From NCBI RefSeq assembly GCF_030651915.1, contig NZ_JAUSBV010000002.1, positions 448,414 through 512,413 on the forward strand: a DNA stretch of 64,000 nucleotides, given 5' to 3'. The position numbers were made by a program, and so were the translations under genes. The notes beneath the pieces are model-generated. The model did no database searches, was not told the DNA's origin, and worked only from the letters and a program-made list of their open reading frames with translations. Source of the stretch: Parvibaculum sp. (GTDB taxonomy: Bacteria > Pseudomonadota > Alphaproteobacteria > Parvibaculales > Parvibaculaceae). Below, in pieces: positions 44,446-53,671 of the stretch (position 1 is the stretch's first letter; each line of letters starts with the position of its first letter).

Positions 44446-45851
44446 GCGTGCGCTCCGGCGACGGCGGGCGATGCGGCATCGGGCGCCGTATCACCTGTGG
44501 CCTCAAGCACATGGCGCATGTCACGGGCCTTGGCCAGCGTTTCCTCATACTCGGCCGCGGGATCGGAATCCGCAACGATGCCGCCGCCGGCCTGAAAGGT
44601 GACGCGCCGGTCCTTCACGATCATGGTGCGAATGGCGATGGCGGTGTCCATGGCGCCGTCGGCGCCCAGGTAACCGATGGCGCCGCAATAGGGGCCGCGT
44701 GCCGTCGGTTCCAGTTCGGCGATAATTTCCATGGCGCGCAGCTTTGGCGCGCCGGTCACCGAGCCGCCGGGAAAGCAGGCGGCCAGAAGGTCGGCCGCCG
44801 TCGCATCGTCCCGCAGGCGCCCGCGAATGGTCGAGACAAGGTGATGGACGTTCGCGAAGCTTTCGAGTGCGCAGAGCTTTTCGACGGTCACCGAGCCGTC
44901 GGCGCAAACGCGCGAAATATCATTGCGCAGCAGATCGACGATCATGACGTTTTCAGCGCGGTCCTTTTCCGACGCCATCAGGTCGGCGGCCAGACGCCGG
45001 TCTTCATCCGGCGTTCGACCACGTGGCCTTGTGCCCTTGATCGGCCGGGTCTCGACCGCGCCGTCGCGGCAGGCAAGAAAGCGCTCGGGTGAGGAGGACA
45101 GGATCGCGCCCTCACCGAAATTGAAAAAAGCGCCAAAGGGCGCCGGGCTCGCCGCACGCAGCCTCAGGTAGAGCGCATAGGCAGCGTCGCCTTCGGCAAG
45201 ACGCGCCTCGAAGCGCTGCGAAAGGTTGGCCTGGAAGATATCCCCGGCATAGATGTCGTCGACCACTTGTGCGACCGCGCGCTCATATGCGGTGCGCGTG
45301 AAGTTCGACGTGATCGTTGTTGGCGCAACGCGCGCTGTGGACGGCAAGGGTCCCGCCGCCTCGAAGCGTGCGCGCATGCGGGCGGCGCGTTCGGGCCCGC
45401 CGGTCGAAAACGACCAGGCGCGGCGCGCGATCATGTCGAAGGCCAGCACCGTGTCGTAAAAGCCCAATGCCATGTCGGGCAGGTTCTGGTCATCGACCGC
45501 GTAGGGTGGTGCTTCCGGCGGCAGGCGCTCCAGCGTGCGGCCGAGGCCATAGCCGAAGAAACCCGCCGCGCCGCCGATAAATGGCGGCTGGTCCGGGCGG
45601 GCGGCTATGCGCGGCAGCGCTGCCAGCTTTGCCTTCAGCACCGCAAAAGGTTCGGGCTCGATGGCGATGCGCAGCGTCACGCTGTCGGCCGGATCGGCGG
45701 CGATGAAGCTCCAGCGGCCATGCAGCGACGGGTCGCGGCCGGGTCCCGCCGTCGCACTGTCGAGGAACAGCGCGAAGGGTTCGGCCGCAAATGCATGAAA
45801 TGCCTCATGCGGCGGACGCCACGCCAATTCCTGAACGAGCGGTTCGGTCAC
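44442..45851 (-). CDS. pabB: Aminodeoxychorismate synthase component I
   Basis: A 469-residue chorismate-utilising enzyme. Conserved segments include PAPFGAFFNFGEGAILSSSPE, RPIKGTRPRGRTPDED, ENVMIVDLLRNDISRVC and FPGGSVTGAPKLRAMEII (each a separate motif). The PIKGT Lys is the PabB/TrpE position. It lacks a fused amidotransferase. GTG 45851 is chosen: it follows GGAAGG by 10 bases, and the frame before it is Arg/Ala-rich with no homology. The alpha/beta hydrolase gene ends 31 bases upstream. Confidence 0.9.
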   Translation of the reverse strand: MTEPLVQELAWRPPHEAFHAFAAEPFALFLDSATAGPGRDPSLHGRWSFIAADPADSVTLRIAIEPEPFAVLKAKLAALPRIAARPDQPPFIGGAAGFFGYGLGRTLERLPPEAPPYAVDDQNLPDMALGFYDTVLAFDMIARRAWSFSTGGPERAARMRARFEAAGPLPSTARVAPTTITSNFTRTAYERAVAQVVDDIYAGDIFQANLSQRFEARLAEGDAAYALYLRLRAASPAPFGAFFNFGEGAILSSSPERFLACRDGAVETRPIKGTRPRGRTPDEDRRLAADLMASEKDRAENVMIVDLLRNDISRVCADGSVTVEKLCALESFANVHHLVSTIRGRLRDDATAADLLAACFPGGSVTGAPKLRAMEIIAELEPTARGPYCGAIGYLGADGAMDTAIAIRTMIVKDRRVTFQAGGGIVADSDPAAEYEETLAKARDMRHVLEATGDTAPDAASPAVAGAHA

Positions 45852-45882
45852 GTCGGTTGCGCCTTCCTTTTGGCGGGTCTTG

Positions 45883-46959
45883 TCAGGGTAGTGACGGCTC
45901 GCCGGCTTCGCCCTTGCCGGGGCCGCAGCTCGCGCATTGCCGCGCCTCCATGCGGGCAAGCGGGCCACGCGGTTTGCCGCTCGCGCCGCCGGACGTAAGG
46001 TTGGTACCCTGCATGGACAGAAATTCGATCAGCAGGCGGCTCACCAGCGGCGCCTGTGTGAACGTCATGTTATGCCCGAGGCCGGGATAGGAGCGAAGCT
46101 GCGCCTGCGGCATCAATTCCATCAATTTTTCCGCATGTGCGAAGGGGACGATCACGTCGGCCTCGCCCCAGATGACCAGAACAGGACGTGGTGAGCGGCC
46201 GGCGGTCGCGTAAGCATCCTGCGCCGCACCGAGCGGATAGTGGCGCATGGTCGAAAGCAGGGCGTCGCCATAACCGCGATACTCGAGCTGTCGGTTGAAG
46301 TCGGCCAGAAAGGCGCCGGGATTGGGCGCGCTTGCGGCCTCCTTGGCTGCGGCATTGTAGAAAAGCCGGGCATCAAAAAGGCGCATGATCCAGTCGCCAA
46401 TCAAGGGTCGGCGCAGCAGATCCATGTTGCTGTCCGTTGCGATGCCGAGGCCGGCGGGTGCAATCAATGTCAGCGAACGGACGCGTTCGGGATGGCGCGC
46501 GGCGAAAATCGTGGCGATAGCGCCGCCCATCGAATAGCCGACGAGGTCGACACGGCGATTGATCGCCAGTGCATCGAGCAGTTCATCGAGTTGCCGGTCG
46601 AATAGATCGGCGTCGTAGACCGCGCCCGGGCGATCCGAAAGGCCGCGCCCGAAATTGTCGTAGGCAAGCACCCGGTAGCCCGCATCGGTCAAGGGCAGGA
46701 TATGGTCTTTCCAGACGAATGAAGGTGTCGAAAAGCCGTGGATCAGAACGACCAGCGGCGCGTCGTCGCGGCCCTCAAGCCGGTAGTGAACCGTTCCGCC
46801 CGGCAGCTCGATGAAATTGTAGGCGGTACCTTGCGCCGTCAACGCCGCACGCGCCGCTTCATCGATTGCGGGCCGCGCCTTGCCGGCCGCCCAATAGCTC
46901 ATCGACATGATCAGCAGAACGGCGACCGCCAATATGCCAAAGCCCTTCACGAATGCCAT
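45883..46959 (-). CDS. Membrane-anchored alpha/beta hydrolase
   Basis: A 358-residue protein with an N-terminal anchor (residues 5-20) and an alpha/beta-hydrolase domain: IHGFSTPSFVWKDHI (oxyanion), nucleophile Ser in DLVGYSMGGAIA, Asp in WGEADVIVP, and His in GLGHNMTF. Substrates cannot be told. The C-terminal 35 residues are rich in Gly, Pro and Cys and may be disordered. It is probably co-transcribed with pabBAC downstream, but a role in folate synthesis is not known. Confidence 0.85.
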   Translation of the reverse strand: MAFVKGFGILAVAVLLIMSMSYWAAGKARPAIDEAARAALTAQGTAYNFIELPGGTVHYRLEGRDDAPLVVLIHGFSTPSFVWKDHILPLTDAGYRVLAYDNFGRGLSDRPGAVYDADLFDRQLDELLDALAINRRVDLVGYSMGGAIATIFAARHPERVRSLTLIAPAGLGIATDSNMDLLRRPLIGDWIMRLFDARLFYNAAAKEAASAPNPGAFLADFNRQLEYRGYGDALLSTMRHYPLGAAQDAYATAGRSPRPVLVIWGEADVIVPFAHAEKLMELMPQAQLRSYPGLGHNMTFTQAPLVSRLLIEFLSMQGTNLTSGGASGKPRGPLARMEARQCASCGPGKGEAGEPSLP

Positions 46960-47134
46960 GATGTCACAAACTTTCCGATGTGCCGCCGGGTTCCAGTCTT
47001 CCGTTGCGGAAGGCCTGCCCGAAAGCCAGTCTAGTGTGTTGCCGGTGCCGCCACAAATGGCGCGCAGGCTTGCGGGCATGGTCAAATGCGGGCTTGATGC
47101 GGCGCAAGTGATGGCGAAATGACGGAGCCCCCCC

Positions 47135-47938
47135 ATGCAAGACGCGTTCAAGGAAAAAGTACTCGCGGGCAAAACGGCCTTTGTTGCCGGCGCCTCCAGT
47201 GGCATCAATCTGGGCATTGCGCAGCATTTTGCGCGGGCAGGGGCCAAAATCGCCCTTATCAGCCGCAGCCACGAGAAAATCACGGCCGCTGCGAAGACGA
47301 TCACGGATGAAGGTTTCGAAGCCGTCGGCATGGCAGCCGATGTGCGCGACTTCAATTCGGTCGAGACCGCGATGATGCAGGCTCAGAAGCGGTTCGGCAA
47401 TTTCGATATCGTGATCTCGGGCGCGGCCGGAAACTTTGTTGCGCCGGCGCTCGGCATGTCGTCCAACGGCTTCAAGACCGTCGTCGATATCGATCTCATC
47501 GGTACCTTCAATGTTCTGCGCGCATCCTTTCAGTTTCTCAACAGGCCGGGCGCTTCGCTCATTTCCATCACGGCGCCGCAAGCGGTCAATCCGTCGCTTT
47601 TTCAGGCCCATGTTTGTGCGGCGAAAGCAGGCATCAACATGCTGACGAAGTGTCTTGCGATGGAATGGGGACCGGCTGGCGTCCGCGTCAACGCGATTTC
47701 ACCGGGCCCCATTGCCGATACCGAGGGCATGGCGCGGCTGGCGCCGTCGCCCGAGGCCGAAAAACTCATCAAGTCGCGTATTGCATTGCGCGACTACGGC
47801 AGCAAGACCGACATTGCCGATACGGCGCTCTTCCTCTCGACCGACAATGCAAAATACATCACCGGTACCATTGTCGACTGCGATGGCGGCTCGAAGCTTG
47901 GCGATGCCGGTGCCGATGCGCTGGGCGATTTCAAGTAG
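47135..47938 (+). CDS. 2,4-dienoyl-CoA reductase-like SDR (DECR2 type)
   Basis: A 267-residue SDR with the cofactor motif FVAGASSGINLGIA and the segment VRVNAISPGPIADTEGMARL, which matches peroxisomal 2,4-dienoyl-CoA reductase (VRVNSLAPGPISGTEG). As in that family, the classical YxxxK Tyr is missing: the site reads HVCAAKAG, retaining Lys. It should reduce dienoyl-CoA produced from unsaturated fatty acids. An enoyl-CoA hydratase gene follows 39 bases on, making a small fatty acid oxidation unit. Confidence 0.85.
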   Translation: MQDAFKEKVLAGKTAFVAGASSGINLGIAQHFARAGAKIALISRSHEKITAAAKTITDEGFEAVGMAADVRDFNSVETAMMQAQKRFGNFDIVISGAAGNFVAPALGMSSNGFKTVVDIDLIGTFNVLRASFQFLNRPGASLISITAPQAVNPSLFQAHVCAAKAGINMLTKCLAMEWGPAGVRVNAISPGPIADTEGMARLAPSPEAEKLIKSRIALRDYGSKTDIADTALFLSTDNAKYITGTIVDCDGGSKLGDAGADALGDFK

Positions 47939-47977
47939 CGCCCGAAGTCTGGACAACGGAACCGGGAGGGGCACGAA

Positions 47978-48799
47978 ATGGCGAAGATGGAATTGATTGC
48001 GCCGGCGGATTTCACCTGCGTTCTCTATGAGGTTCGCGACCATATCGCGATCGTGACCATCAACCGGCCGGATCGGCGCAACGCGCTCAACCGCCGGGCC
48101 TATGACGAAGTGGAGGCGGCGTTTCGGGCCGCCTCGTCCGACGAGAATGTGCGCTGCGTGATCGTCACGGGCTCCGATCCCGCTTTCTGTTCGGGCGAAG
48201 ACGTCAAGGAAATGATGACGGGCGAGCAACGCGACAAGAGCGTGGCGCGGCTGACGGCTGTCAGGCCCGAGCCAACGCCCGCCGCTGTTGCTGCTCTCGA
48301 ATGCGACCGGCCGGTGATCGCGGCCGTCAATGGCGCCGCCGTCGGCTGGGGCATGGAGCTGACACTCTTTGCCGATATCCGCATTGCCTCCGAACAAGCG
48401 AAATTCGGCGAGATATTCATCAAGCGCGGACTGATTTCCGATGTCGGCGGGTTGTGGCGGCTGCCGGCCATTGTCGGCCCGGCCAAGGCGGCGGAGTTGC
48501 TCTTCACGGGTGACGTGATCGATGCGTCGGAGGCTCTGCGTATCGGTCTTGTCAGCGAGGTTGTGCCGCATGAGAAGCTGATGGAAAGCGCGCTGGCGCT
48601 TGCCGGTCGAATCGCCGTCAATGCGCCGCTGGCGCTGCGCTTCATGAAGGACGGTCTTCGGCGCACGTCCTATGGCGATCTGCGCGAAATCGGCAGTTGG
48701 GTCAGCGCGACGCTCGGCCGGTTGTTCGAAACGGAGGATCACCGCGAAGGTGTGCGCAGCTTCCTCGAGAAGCGTGCGCCTGAGTTCAAGGGACGCTGA
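47978..48799 (+). CDS. Enoyl-CoA hydratase/isomerase family protein
   Basis: A 273-residue crotonase-fold protein. ITNRPDRRNALN-type start (INRPDRRNALNRRAYDEV), the oxyanion-hole loop GSDPAFCSGEDV and ANGAAVGWGMELTL-like loop are conserved. The active-site region reads FGEIFIKRGLISDVGG, where an Asp replaces the second Glu of true hydratases, as in PaaG-type isomerases. It may therefore isomerise or hydrate enoyl-CoA. It lies between the DECR2-like gene and a small HTH gene in one direction. Confidence 0.85.
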   Translation: MAKMELIAPADFTCVLYEVRDHIAIVTINRPDRRNALNRRAYDEVEAAFRAASSDENVRCVIVTGSDPAFCSGEDVKEMMTGEQRDKSVARLTAVRPEPTPAAVAALECDRPVIAAVNGAAVGWGMELTLFADIRIASEQAKFGEIFIKRGLISDVGGLWRLPAIVGPAKAAELLFTGDVIDASEALRIGLVSEVVPHEKLMESALALAGRIAVNAPLALRFMKDGLRRTSYGDLREIGSWVSATLGRLFETEDHREGVRSFLEKRAPEFKGR

Positions 48800-48812
48800 G
48801 GAGAAGTCGGGG

Positions 48813-49163
48813 ATGGCGCTTTTCTTCGATCAGCAATGGTTCGACGAAAGATTGAAGGCGACGGGCCGGACGCGCGACGATGTGGCAGCAGCGCTTGGGC
48901 TTTCGCGCGGCGAAGTCGATGAAATCTGGAAAGACCAACGTGAAGTGACGCCCAGCCAGGTGACAATGCTGGCGCGTCTGCTCGAGGCCCCGGCCGCCGA
49001 GGTTGTCAATCGGGCTGGTGTCGCCACGCCAATGCCGCTCCAGCCGCCCGCCGGCGATGCGGCGATGACAAGCCGCTTCGATGAAATCGAAAACCGCCTG
49101 ACGCGTATCGAACGCGCGATAGCCGATCTGCAGTCGCTCATTCTGGCCACGCGGGGAAATTGA
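48813..49163 (+). CDS. Small HTH protein with C-terminal coiled coil
   Basis: A 116-residue protein. Residues 8-60 (RLKATGRTRDDVAAALGLSR and VTPSQVTMLARLLEAPAAEV) form a Cro/XRE-like helix-turn-helix; the last 30 residues (RFDEIENRLTRIERAIADLQ) look like a coiled coil. It lies 13 bases after the hydratase gene, so it may regulate this lipid cluster. No family name is recognised. Confidence 0.72.
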   Translation: MALFFDQQWFDERLKATGRTRDDVAAALGLSRGEVDEIWKDQREVTPSQVTMLARLLEAPAAEVVNRAGVATPMPLQPPAGDAAMTSRFDEIENRLTRIERAIADLQSLILATRGN

Positions 49164-49166
49164 GGT

Positions 49167-49514
49167 TCAGAGCTTGAGTTCGAGCCTTGGCAGGCGGAGG
49201 GCTTCGGCCAGGCTGTCAGGCAGCGTGTCGGCGTCAATATAGGCCATCGCCGCCCGTCTGCGCTTTTCCTGCTTGCGAGAGGGCGAATAGGGCCAGTGCC
49301 AGTGCTGGTCGACATATTGTGCCAGGAACCCCGCAACAGGCCGCGTAACGCCAAGTGGCGGACGACCGAGAGCCGCATGAGACTGACCGGGTGCGCGCGC
49401 ATCCAGCGCACGTATGGTGGGTTCGGTCCGTTGCGCGCGCGCGTCCACTTCAGCTTGCCGTTGCGGTGCCGGCAGCATCATCTGCGATCGCGTTATGCGC
49501 TCGATCTTCGACAT
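49167..49514 (-). CDS. Conserved hypothetical protein, Arg-rich
   Basis: A 115-residue protein with a low-complexity basic N-terminal half and VAGFLAQYVDQHWHWPYSPSRKQEKRR, a pattern common in small unannotated alphaproteobacterial proteins. ATG 49514 has AGAAGG 6 bases upstream. It converges with the HTH gene with 3 bases between the stops. No function is suggested. Confidence 0.55.
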   Translation of the reverse strand: MSKIERITRSQMMLPAPQRQAEVDARAQRTEPTIRALDARAPGQSHAALGRPPLGVTRPVAGFLAQYVDQHWHWPYSPSRKQEKRRRAAMAYIDADTLPDSLAEALRLPRLELKL

Positions 49515-49815
49515 CCGGCGCCTTCTCTCCTGCACGGTCTCTTCGCTCTTGATGCCTCACGGCACCGCGCGAGCGGTCATCGATCAATGCAGCAAGAAGT
49601 CTGCCACGAAATTCGCTTTGCCGGGAGCGCGGGGTGCGCCGAAACGGTACAGAATCGTCGAATTAACCAGTTTATTTAAAGCTTTAGTCGTTAAAACGCT
49701 TCTCAAAATCTTAACTGCGGCTGCGCGAGTATCGGTTGTTCCGGACGTCCAGAAGGGCGCCGTGGAAACGACGACGCCCGGGATGTCCGGGCCCAAGTGC
49801 GGCGGGAGTGGTGTT
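49515..49815. other. 301-base region before the GGDEF-EAL gene, locally AT-rich
   Basis: Bases 49660-49720 are distinctly AT-rich for this window and contain TTTAAAGCTTTA-like sequence, a probable promoter area for the downstream gene. The frame is open throughout and several starts are possible (GTG 49762, ATG 49783), but the protein is not conserved-looking before 49816. Confidence 0.45.
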
Positions 49816-51579
49816 GTGGACTCGAAGACGCAGGATGCGCACAGAGTCGGCGGAGCTTCAGGCTCCAACGGTAACGAAGCGCTGTCGGATACTCTGTTGA
49901 GAGGCGCCGTAGCGGCGGTGGGCGATGCAGCCTATCGCTGGTCGATCGGCGACGACCGCCTCGATTGGGGCACTGGCGCCGAAGCGCTCTTCGGTATCTC
50001 CGACCTATCGGCAATTGCAACGCATCGCGACTTTGCCGCGCGGGTCGTTCTCGACGGCCTGAGCCGCTATGAGCGCATCTGCCTTGCGCGCGAGAGCGAG
50101 CCCGGCCAAGGCGCTCCCTATGAACTTGAGTATCAGATTTGCGACGATTTCGGTGGCTTGCGCTGGTTCGAGGATCGCGGCCGATGGTATAGCGGCGCAG
50201 ACGGCGCGCCGGCCTATGCGATTGGCGTCATGCGCGCAATCGATGCGCGTCATCATCGCGAAGCGCAACTGATACGTCTTTCAACCTATGACGAACTGAC
50301 CGGCCTGCTCAATCGCGGACGTCTGAAGGAAGCGCTGGGAGAAGCGCTGACTGCCGCGCAGCGTGGCCGGCAGCATTCCGCCTTCCTGCTTCTTGCCGTC
50401 GACAACCTCGCTCTGATCAACGACGCATTCGGCTTCGATGTTGCCGACGAGGTGATTGTGCGTGTCGGTGAGCGGCTATCCGGTCTGGCGCGTCGCGGCG
50501 ATTCTCTCGGCAGATACGCCGGCAACAAGTTCGGCCTTGTCCTCCACAATTGCAGCGAAGAGCGTCTCAGTGACGTCTGTGCCCGGTTGCTTGCCGAAGT
50601 GCGCGACAGGGTGGTCGTGACGGCGCGGGGTCCGGTTGCGGTCACGGTGTCGGGCGGTTCGATTGCCCTGCCGGGACACGCGTCCAGCGTCGATCAGGCT
50701 CTTGCGCGTGCCGAAGAAGCATTGGCCTCTGCCAAGCAGAGGCTCCGGAACACGCATATCGTCTATGCGCCATCGCGCGAGCGCGAGAAGACGCGGCTGC
50801 GCAACATCAATGTTGCCGACGAACTGATCACCGCGCTCAACGACAAGCGCATTCGCATCGCTTATCAACCGATCATCGATGCGTGCTCCGGCGAACCGGC
50901 CATGCATGAGTGCCTGGTGCGGATGGAGCGTCCAGACGGGACAATCATTCCAGCGGGACATTTTGTACCGGTGGCGGAGAAGCTCGGCCTGATCGGTTTG
51001 CTCGATTATCGGGTCATGGAGCTGGCGGTCGACACATTGCGTGAACGGGATGATGTCAAACTGTCACTCAATATCTCGGGCCGGACCATCGGTGACCGAC
51101 TGTGGCGCGACACGCTTGCCTCTCATCTCCGCATGGACCCTGCCTTTGCCTCACGTCTGATCATCGAGATCACTGAGACGGTGGCTATCCATGAGATCGA
51201 GGAACTGACCGACTTTGTTTCGAATTTCCGGGAGTTCGGCTGTCAAATCGCCATCGACGATTTTGGCGCCGGCTATACTTCGTTCCGGAACCTCAAGACG
51301 CTTGATGTCGATCTGGTCAAGATCGACGGCTCCTTCGTCATCGATCTGGTAAACAATTCCGACAATCAGTTCTTTGTCCGGACACTCGTGGATCTCGCCC
51401 ACAATTTCAATCTGCCGACGGTGGCAGAATGGGTCAGCAATGCAGAAGAGGTCGAGATGCTGCGCAATTTCGGCGTCGAATATCTGCAGGGCTTCTACCT
51501 GGGTGAGCCCGTGATGTCGCTGCCGCCCCTGCAGCTGCCCGTTATTTCTTCGACAGGGCTTCGAGCTGCGCCTGCATGA
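49816..51579 (+). CDS. PAS-GGDEF-EAL protein, probable c-di-GMP phosphodiesterase
   Basis: A 587-residue protein: an N-terminal PAS-like domain (about 30-150), a GGDEF domain from TYDELTGLLNRGRL with the active site changed to YAGNKFG (so no cyclase activity expected), and an EAL domain with ECLVR, LNISGR, IIEITET, DDFGAGYTSF and LVKIDGSF, in which the metal- and substrate-binding residues are present. It probably degrades c-di-GMP with the dead GGDEF as a sensor. GTG 49816 has GGGAG 7 bases upstream. It converges with phaR; the two coding regions overlap by 38 bases. Confidence 0.85.
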   Translation: MDSKTQDAHRVGGASGSNGNEALSDTLLRGAVAAVGDAAYRWSIGDDRLDWGTGAEALFGISDLSAIATHRDFAARVVLDGLSRYERICLARESEPGQGAPYELEYQICDDFGGLRWFEDRGRWYSGADGAPAYAIGVMRAIDARHHREAQLIRLSTYDELTGLLNRGRLKEALGEALTAAQRGRQHSAFLLLAVDNLALINDAFGFDVADEVIVRVGERLSGLARRGDSLGRYAGNKFGLVLHNCSEERLSDVCARLLAEVRDRVVVTARGPVAVTVSGGSIALPGHASSVDQALARAEEALASAKQRLRNTHIVYAPSREREKTRLRNINVADELITALNDKRIRIAYQPIIDACSGEPAMHECLVRMERPDGTIIPAGHFVPVAEKLGLIGLLDYRVMELAVDTLRERDDVKLSLNISGRTIGDRLWRDTLASHLRMDPAFASRLIIEITETVAIHEIEELTDFVSNFREFGCQIAIDDFGAGYTSFRNLKTLDVDLVKIDGSFVIDLVNNSDNQFFVRTLVDLAHNFNLPTVAEWVSNAEEVEMLRNFGVEYLQGFYLGEPVMSLPPLQLPVISSTGLRAAPA

Positions 51580-52162
51580 GTGCGATCTGACGTTTCAGAT
51601 CGTCGAGCTCGCTCTCCCGTCCGCTGCCGCTCTTTTCGCCCGGCTTCTCCGATTTGGCGGGCTCTTTCGCCTCGCGTTCGGCGCTTGTACCGCTGCGACC
51701 GAAGGGGGAAAACATTCGCATCGCATTGTCGAATACTTCGAGATTCTGACGAATCTGATCCTCGAACTGTCCCAAACGTTCGCGTCCGCCCAGCGCTCCT
51801 ACAAGACGATTGCGTAGCTTCTCCTGTTCCTTGGAGAAACTGTTCATGCTCATTTCAAGATAGGATGGAATATAGCTCTGCAGGCTGTCGCCATAGAAGC
51901 GGATCAACTGACGAAGAAAGTTGATCGGCAAAAGGTTCTGTCCCTTGCCTTCTTCCTCAAAGATGATCTGGGTCAGTACCGAGCGCGTTATGTCTTCGCC
52001 GGTCTTGGCGTCGCGGACCACGAATTCCTTGCTCTGCTTCACCATCTCGCAAAGATGCTCAAGTGTGACATAGCTCGATGTCGCCGTGTTGTAGAGGCGA
52101 CGATTGGCGTATTTCTTGATAACGATGACGTCATCGTCCGTGGATGATGTCTTTTTGGCCAC
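51542..52162 (-). CDS. phaR: Polyhydroxyalkanoate synthesis regulator PhaR
   Basis: A 206-residue protein with the PHB/PHA accumulation regulator domain: VIKKYANRRLYNTATSSYV (DNA-binding domain) and LPINFLRQLIRFYGDSLQ. The C-terminus is charged and ends in a short coiled coil (LKRQIALMQAQLEALSKK). PhaR represses phasin and synthase genes and binds PHA granules. The start is GTG 52162; GTG 52171 is possible. It is divergent from phaA, 260 bases apart, and its 3' end overlaps the EAL gene. Confidence 0.93.
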   Translation of the reverse strand: MAKKTSSTDDDVIVIKKYANRRLYNTATSSYVTLEHLCEMVKQSKEFVVRDAKTGEDITRSVLTQIIFEEEGKGQNLLPINFLRQLIRFYGDSLQSYIPSYLEMSMNSFSKEQEKLRNRLVGALGGRERLGQFEDQIRQNLEVFDNAMRMFSPFGRSGTSAEREAKEPAKSEKPGEKSGSGRESELDDLKRQIALMQAQLEALSKK

Positions 52163-52422
52163 GGTTTCCACTCTCTCGCTTAGGTGTTGTTGCGCCGGGG
52201 CTGTTTTTATCCCGAACGGCCGCCGTTCGGCGCCGCCGGGGCCCCTGACCCCCTGTCTTTTGGCATTGTGACGCGGTATTGTTGCGCTGCGCAAGCCCCG
52301 CATTGCGATGCACAGAAATCGGCGATCCGGCCGCGGCAGGCGAGTCTCCCTGTGGCGGCGGCGGATCGGAGGCCTATTATTTTTCCCGGTCATTTTTCCG
52401 GCAGAGGTTCAGGGAGCCAATG

Positions 52423-53613
52423 ATGAGCAAATCCGGTACCGAGGTGGTGATTGTCGGCGCGGCGCGCACGCCTGTCGGCGCGTTTAACGGCTCCTTGTCC
52501 GGCCTTCCGGCCCATGAGCTCGGCCGCATCGCCGTTTCCGCGGCGATCGAACGTGCCGGCGTCGACAAGGCACAGATTTCCGAAGTCATTCTCGGCCAGA
52601 TCCTGCAGGCCGGTCAGGGGCAGAACCCCGCCCGCCAGGCCGCGATCAATGCCGGCCTGCCCGTGGAAGTTCCGGCATGGAGCGTCAACCAGCTCTGCGG
52701 TTCAGGACTGCGTGCCGTCGCGCTCGGTTTTCAGGCGATCGTCAATGGCGACAGCGAGATCGTGGTCGCCGGCGGGCAGGAAAGCATGAGCCAGGCGCAG
52801 CACTCGGCCTATTTGCGGAGCGGGCAGAAGATGGGTTCGCTCGACCTTGTCGACACGATGATCAAGGACGGGCTCTGGGATGCCTTTAACGGCTACCACA
52901 TGGGCCAGACGGCCGAGAACGTCGCCGCGCGCTGGCAGATCACGCGCGAGGAGCAGGATGCTTTCGCGGTTGCCTCGCAGAACAAGGCCGAGGCCGCGCA
53001 GAAAGCGGGCAGGTTCAAGGATGAAATTGCGTCCGTCACGATCAAGGGCCGCAAGGGCGATACTGTGGTCGACGCCGATGAATACATAAAATCGGGGGTC
53101 ACGCTCGACGGCATCAAGGGGTTGAAGCCGGCTTTTCAGAAGGAAGGCGGCTCGGTTACCGCCGCCAATGCGTCCGGCATCAATGACGGCGCGGCGGCAG
53201 TCGTGCTGATGAGCGCCGAACGGGCGCAAAAGGAAGGCCGCAAGGTCATGGGGCGGATCGTCTCCTGGGCGCAGGCGGGTGTCGATCCCGCCGTCATGGG
53301 GACCGGGCCGATTCCGGCATCGCGCGCGGCCCTGAAACAGGCCGGCTGGACGCCCGACGATCTCGATCTGATCGAGGCTAATGAGGCTTTTGCCGCGCAG
53401 GCTCTTGCGGTCAACAAGGATCTCGGTTGGGACGTTTCCAAGGTCAACGTCAATGGCGGCGCCATCGCGATCGGCCATCCGATCGGTGCATCGGGTGCGC
53501 GCGTGCTGGTGACCTTGCTGCACGAAATGGAAAAGCGAAATTCAAAAAAGGGTCTTGCGACTCTCTGTATCGGTGGCGGCATGGGCATCGCCATGTGCAT
53601 TGCGCGCGACTGA
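52423..53613 (+). CDS. phaA: Acetyl-CoA acetyltransferase, biosynthetic thiolase
   Basis: A 396-residue thiolase with Cys92 ([10 protein letters not shown]), His in [14 protein letters not shown] and the second Cys in TLCIGGGMG. It condenses two acetyl-CoA to acetoacetyl-CoA, the first step of PHB synthesis. It differs from the thiolase at 26710 in the Cys motif (NQLCGSG against RQCGSSQ). Two adjacent ATGs are possible; 52423 has GGGAG at 6 bases. phaB follows after 58 bases. Confidence 0.95.
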   Translation: MSKSGTEVVIVGAARTPVGAFNGSLSGLPAHELGRIAVSAAIERAGVDKAQISEVILGQILQAGQGQNPARQAAINAGLPVEVPAWSVNQLCGSGLRAVALGFQAIVNGDSEIVVAGGQESMSQAQHSAYLRSGQKMGSLDLVDTMIKDGLWDAFNGYHMGQTAENVAARWQITREEQDAFAVASQNKAEAAQKAGRFKDEIASVTIKGRKGDTVVDADEYIKSGVTLDGIKGLKPAFQKEGGSVTAANASGINDGAAAVVLMSAERAQKEGRKVMGRIVSWAQAGVDPAVMGTGPIPASRAALKQAGWTPDDLDLIEANEAFAAQALAVNKDLGWDVSKVNVNGGAIAIGHPIGASGARVLVTLLHEMEKRNSKKGLATLCIGGGMGIAMCIARD

Positions 53614-53671
53614 CTGCCGGGACGGTTCCCGGGCAGGACATGACCTGTTTTGACGGTAAGGATTTGAAACG

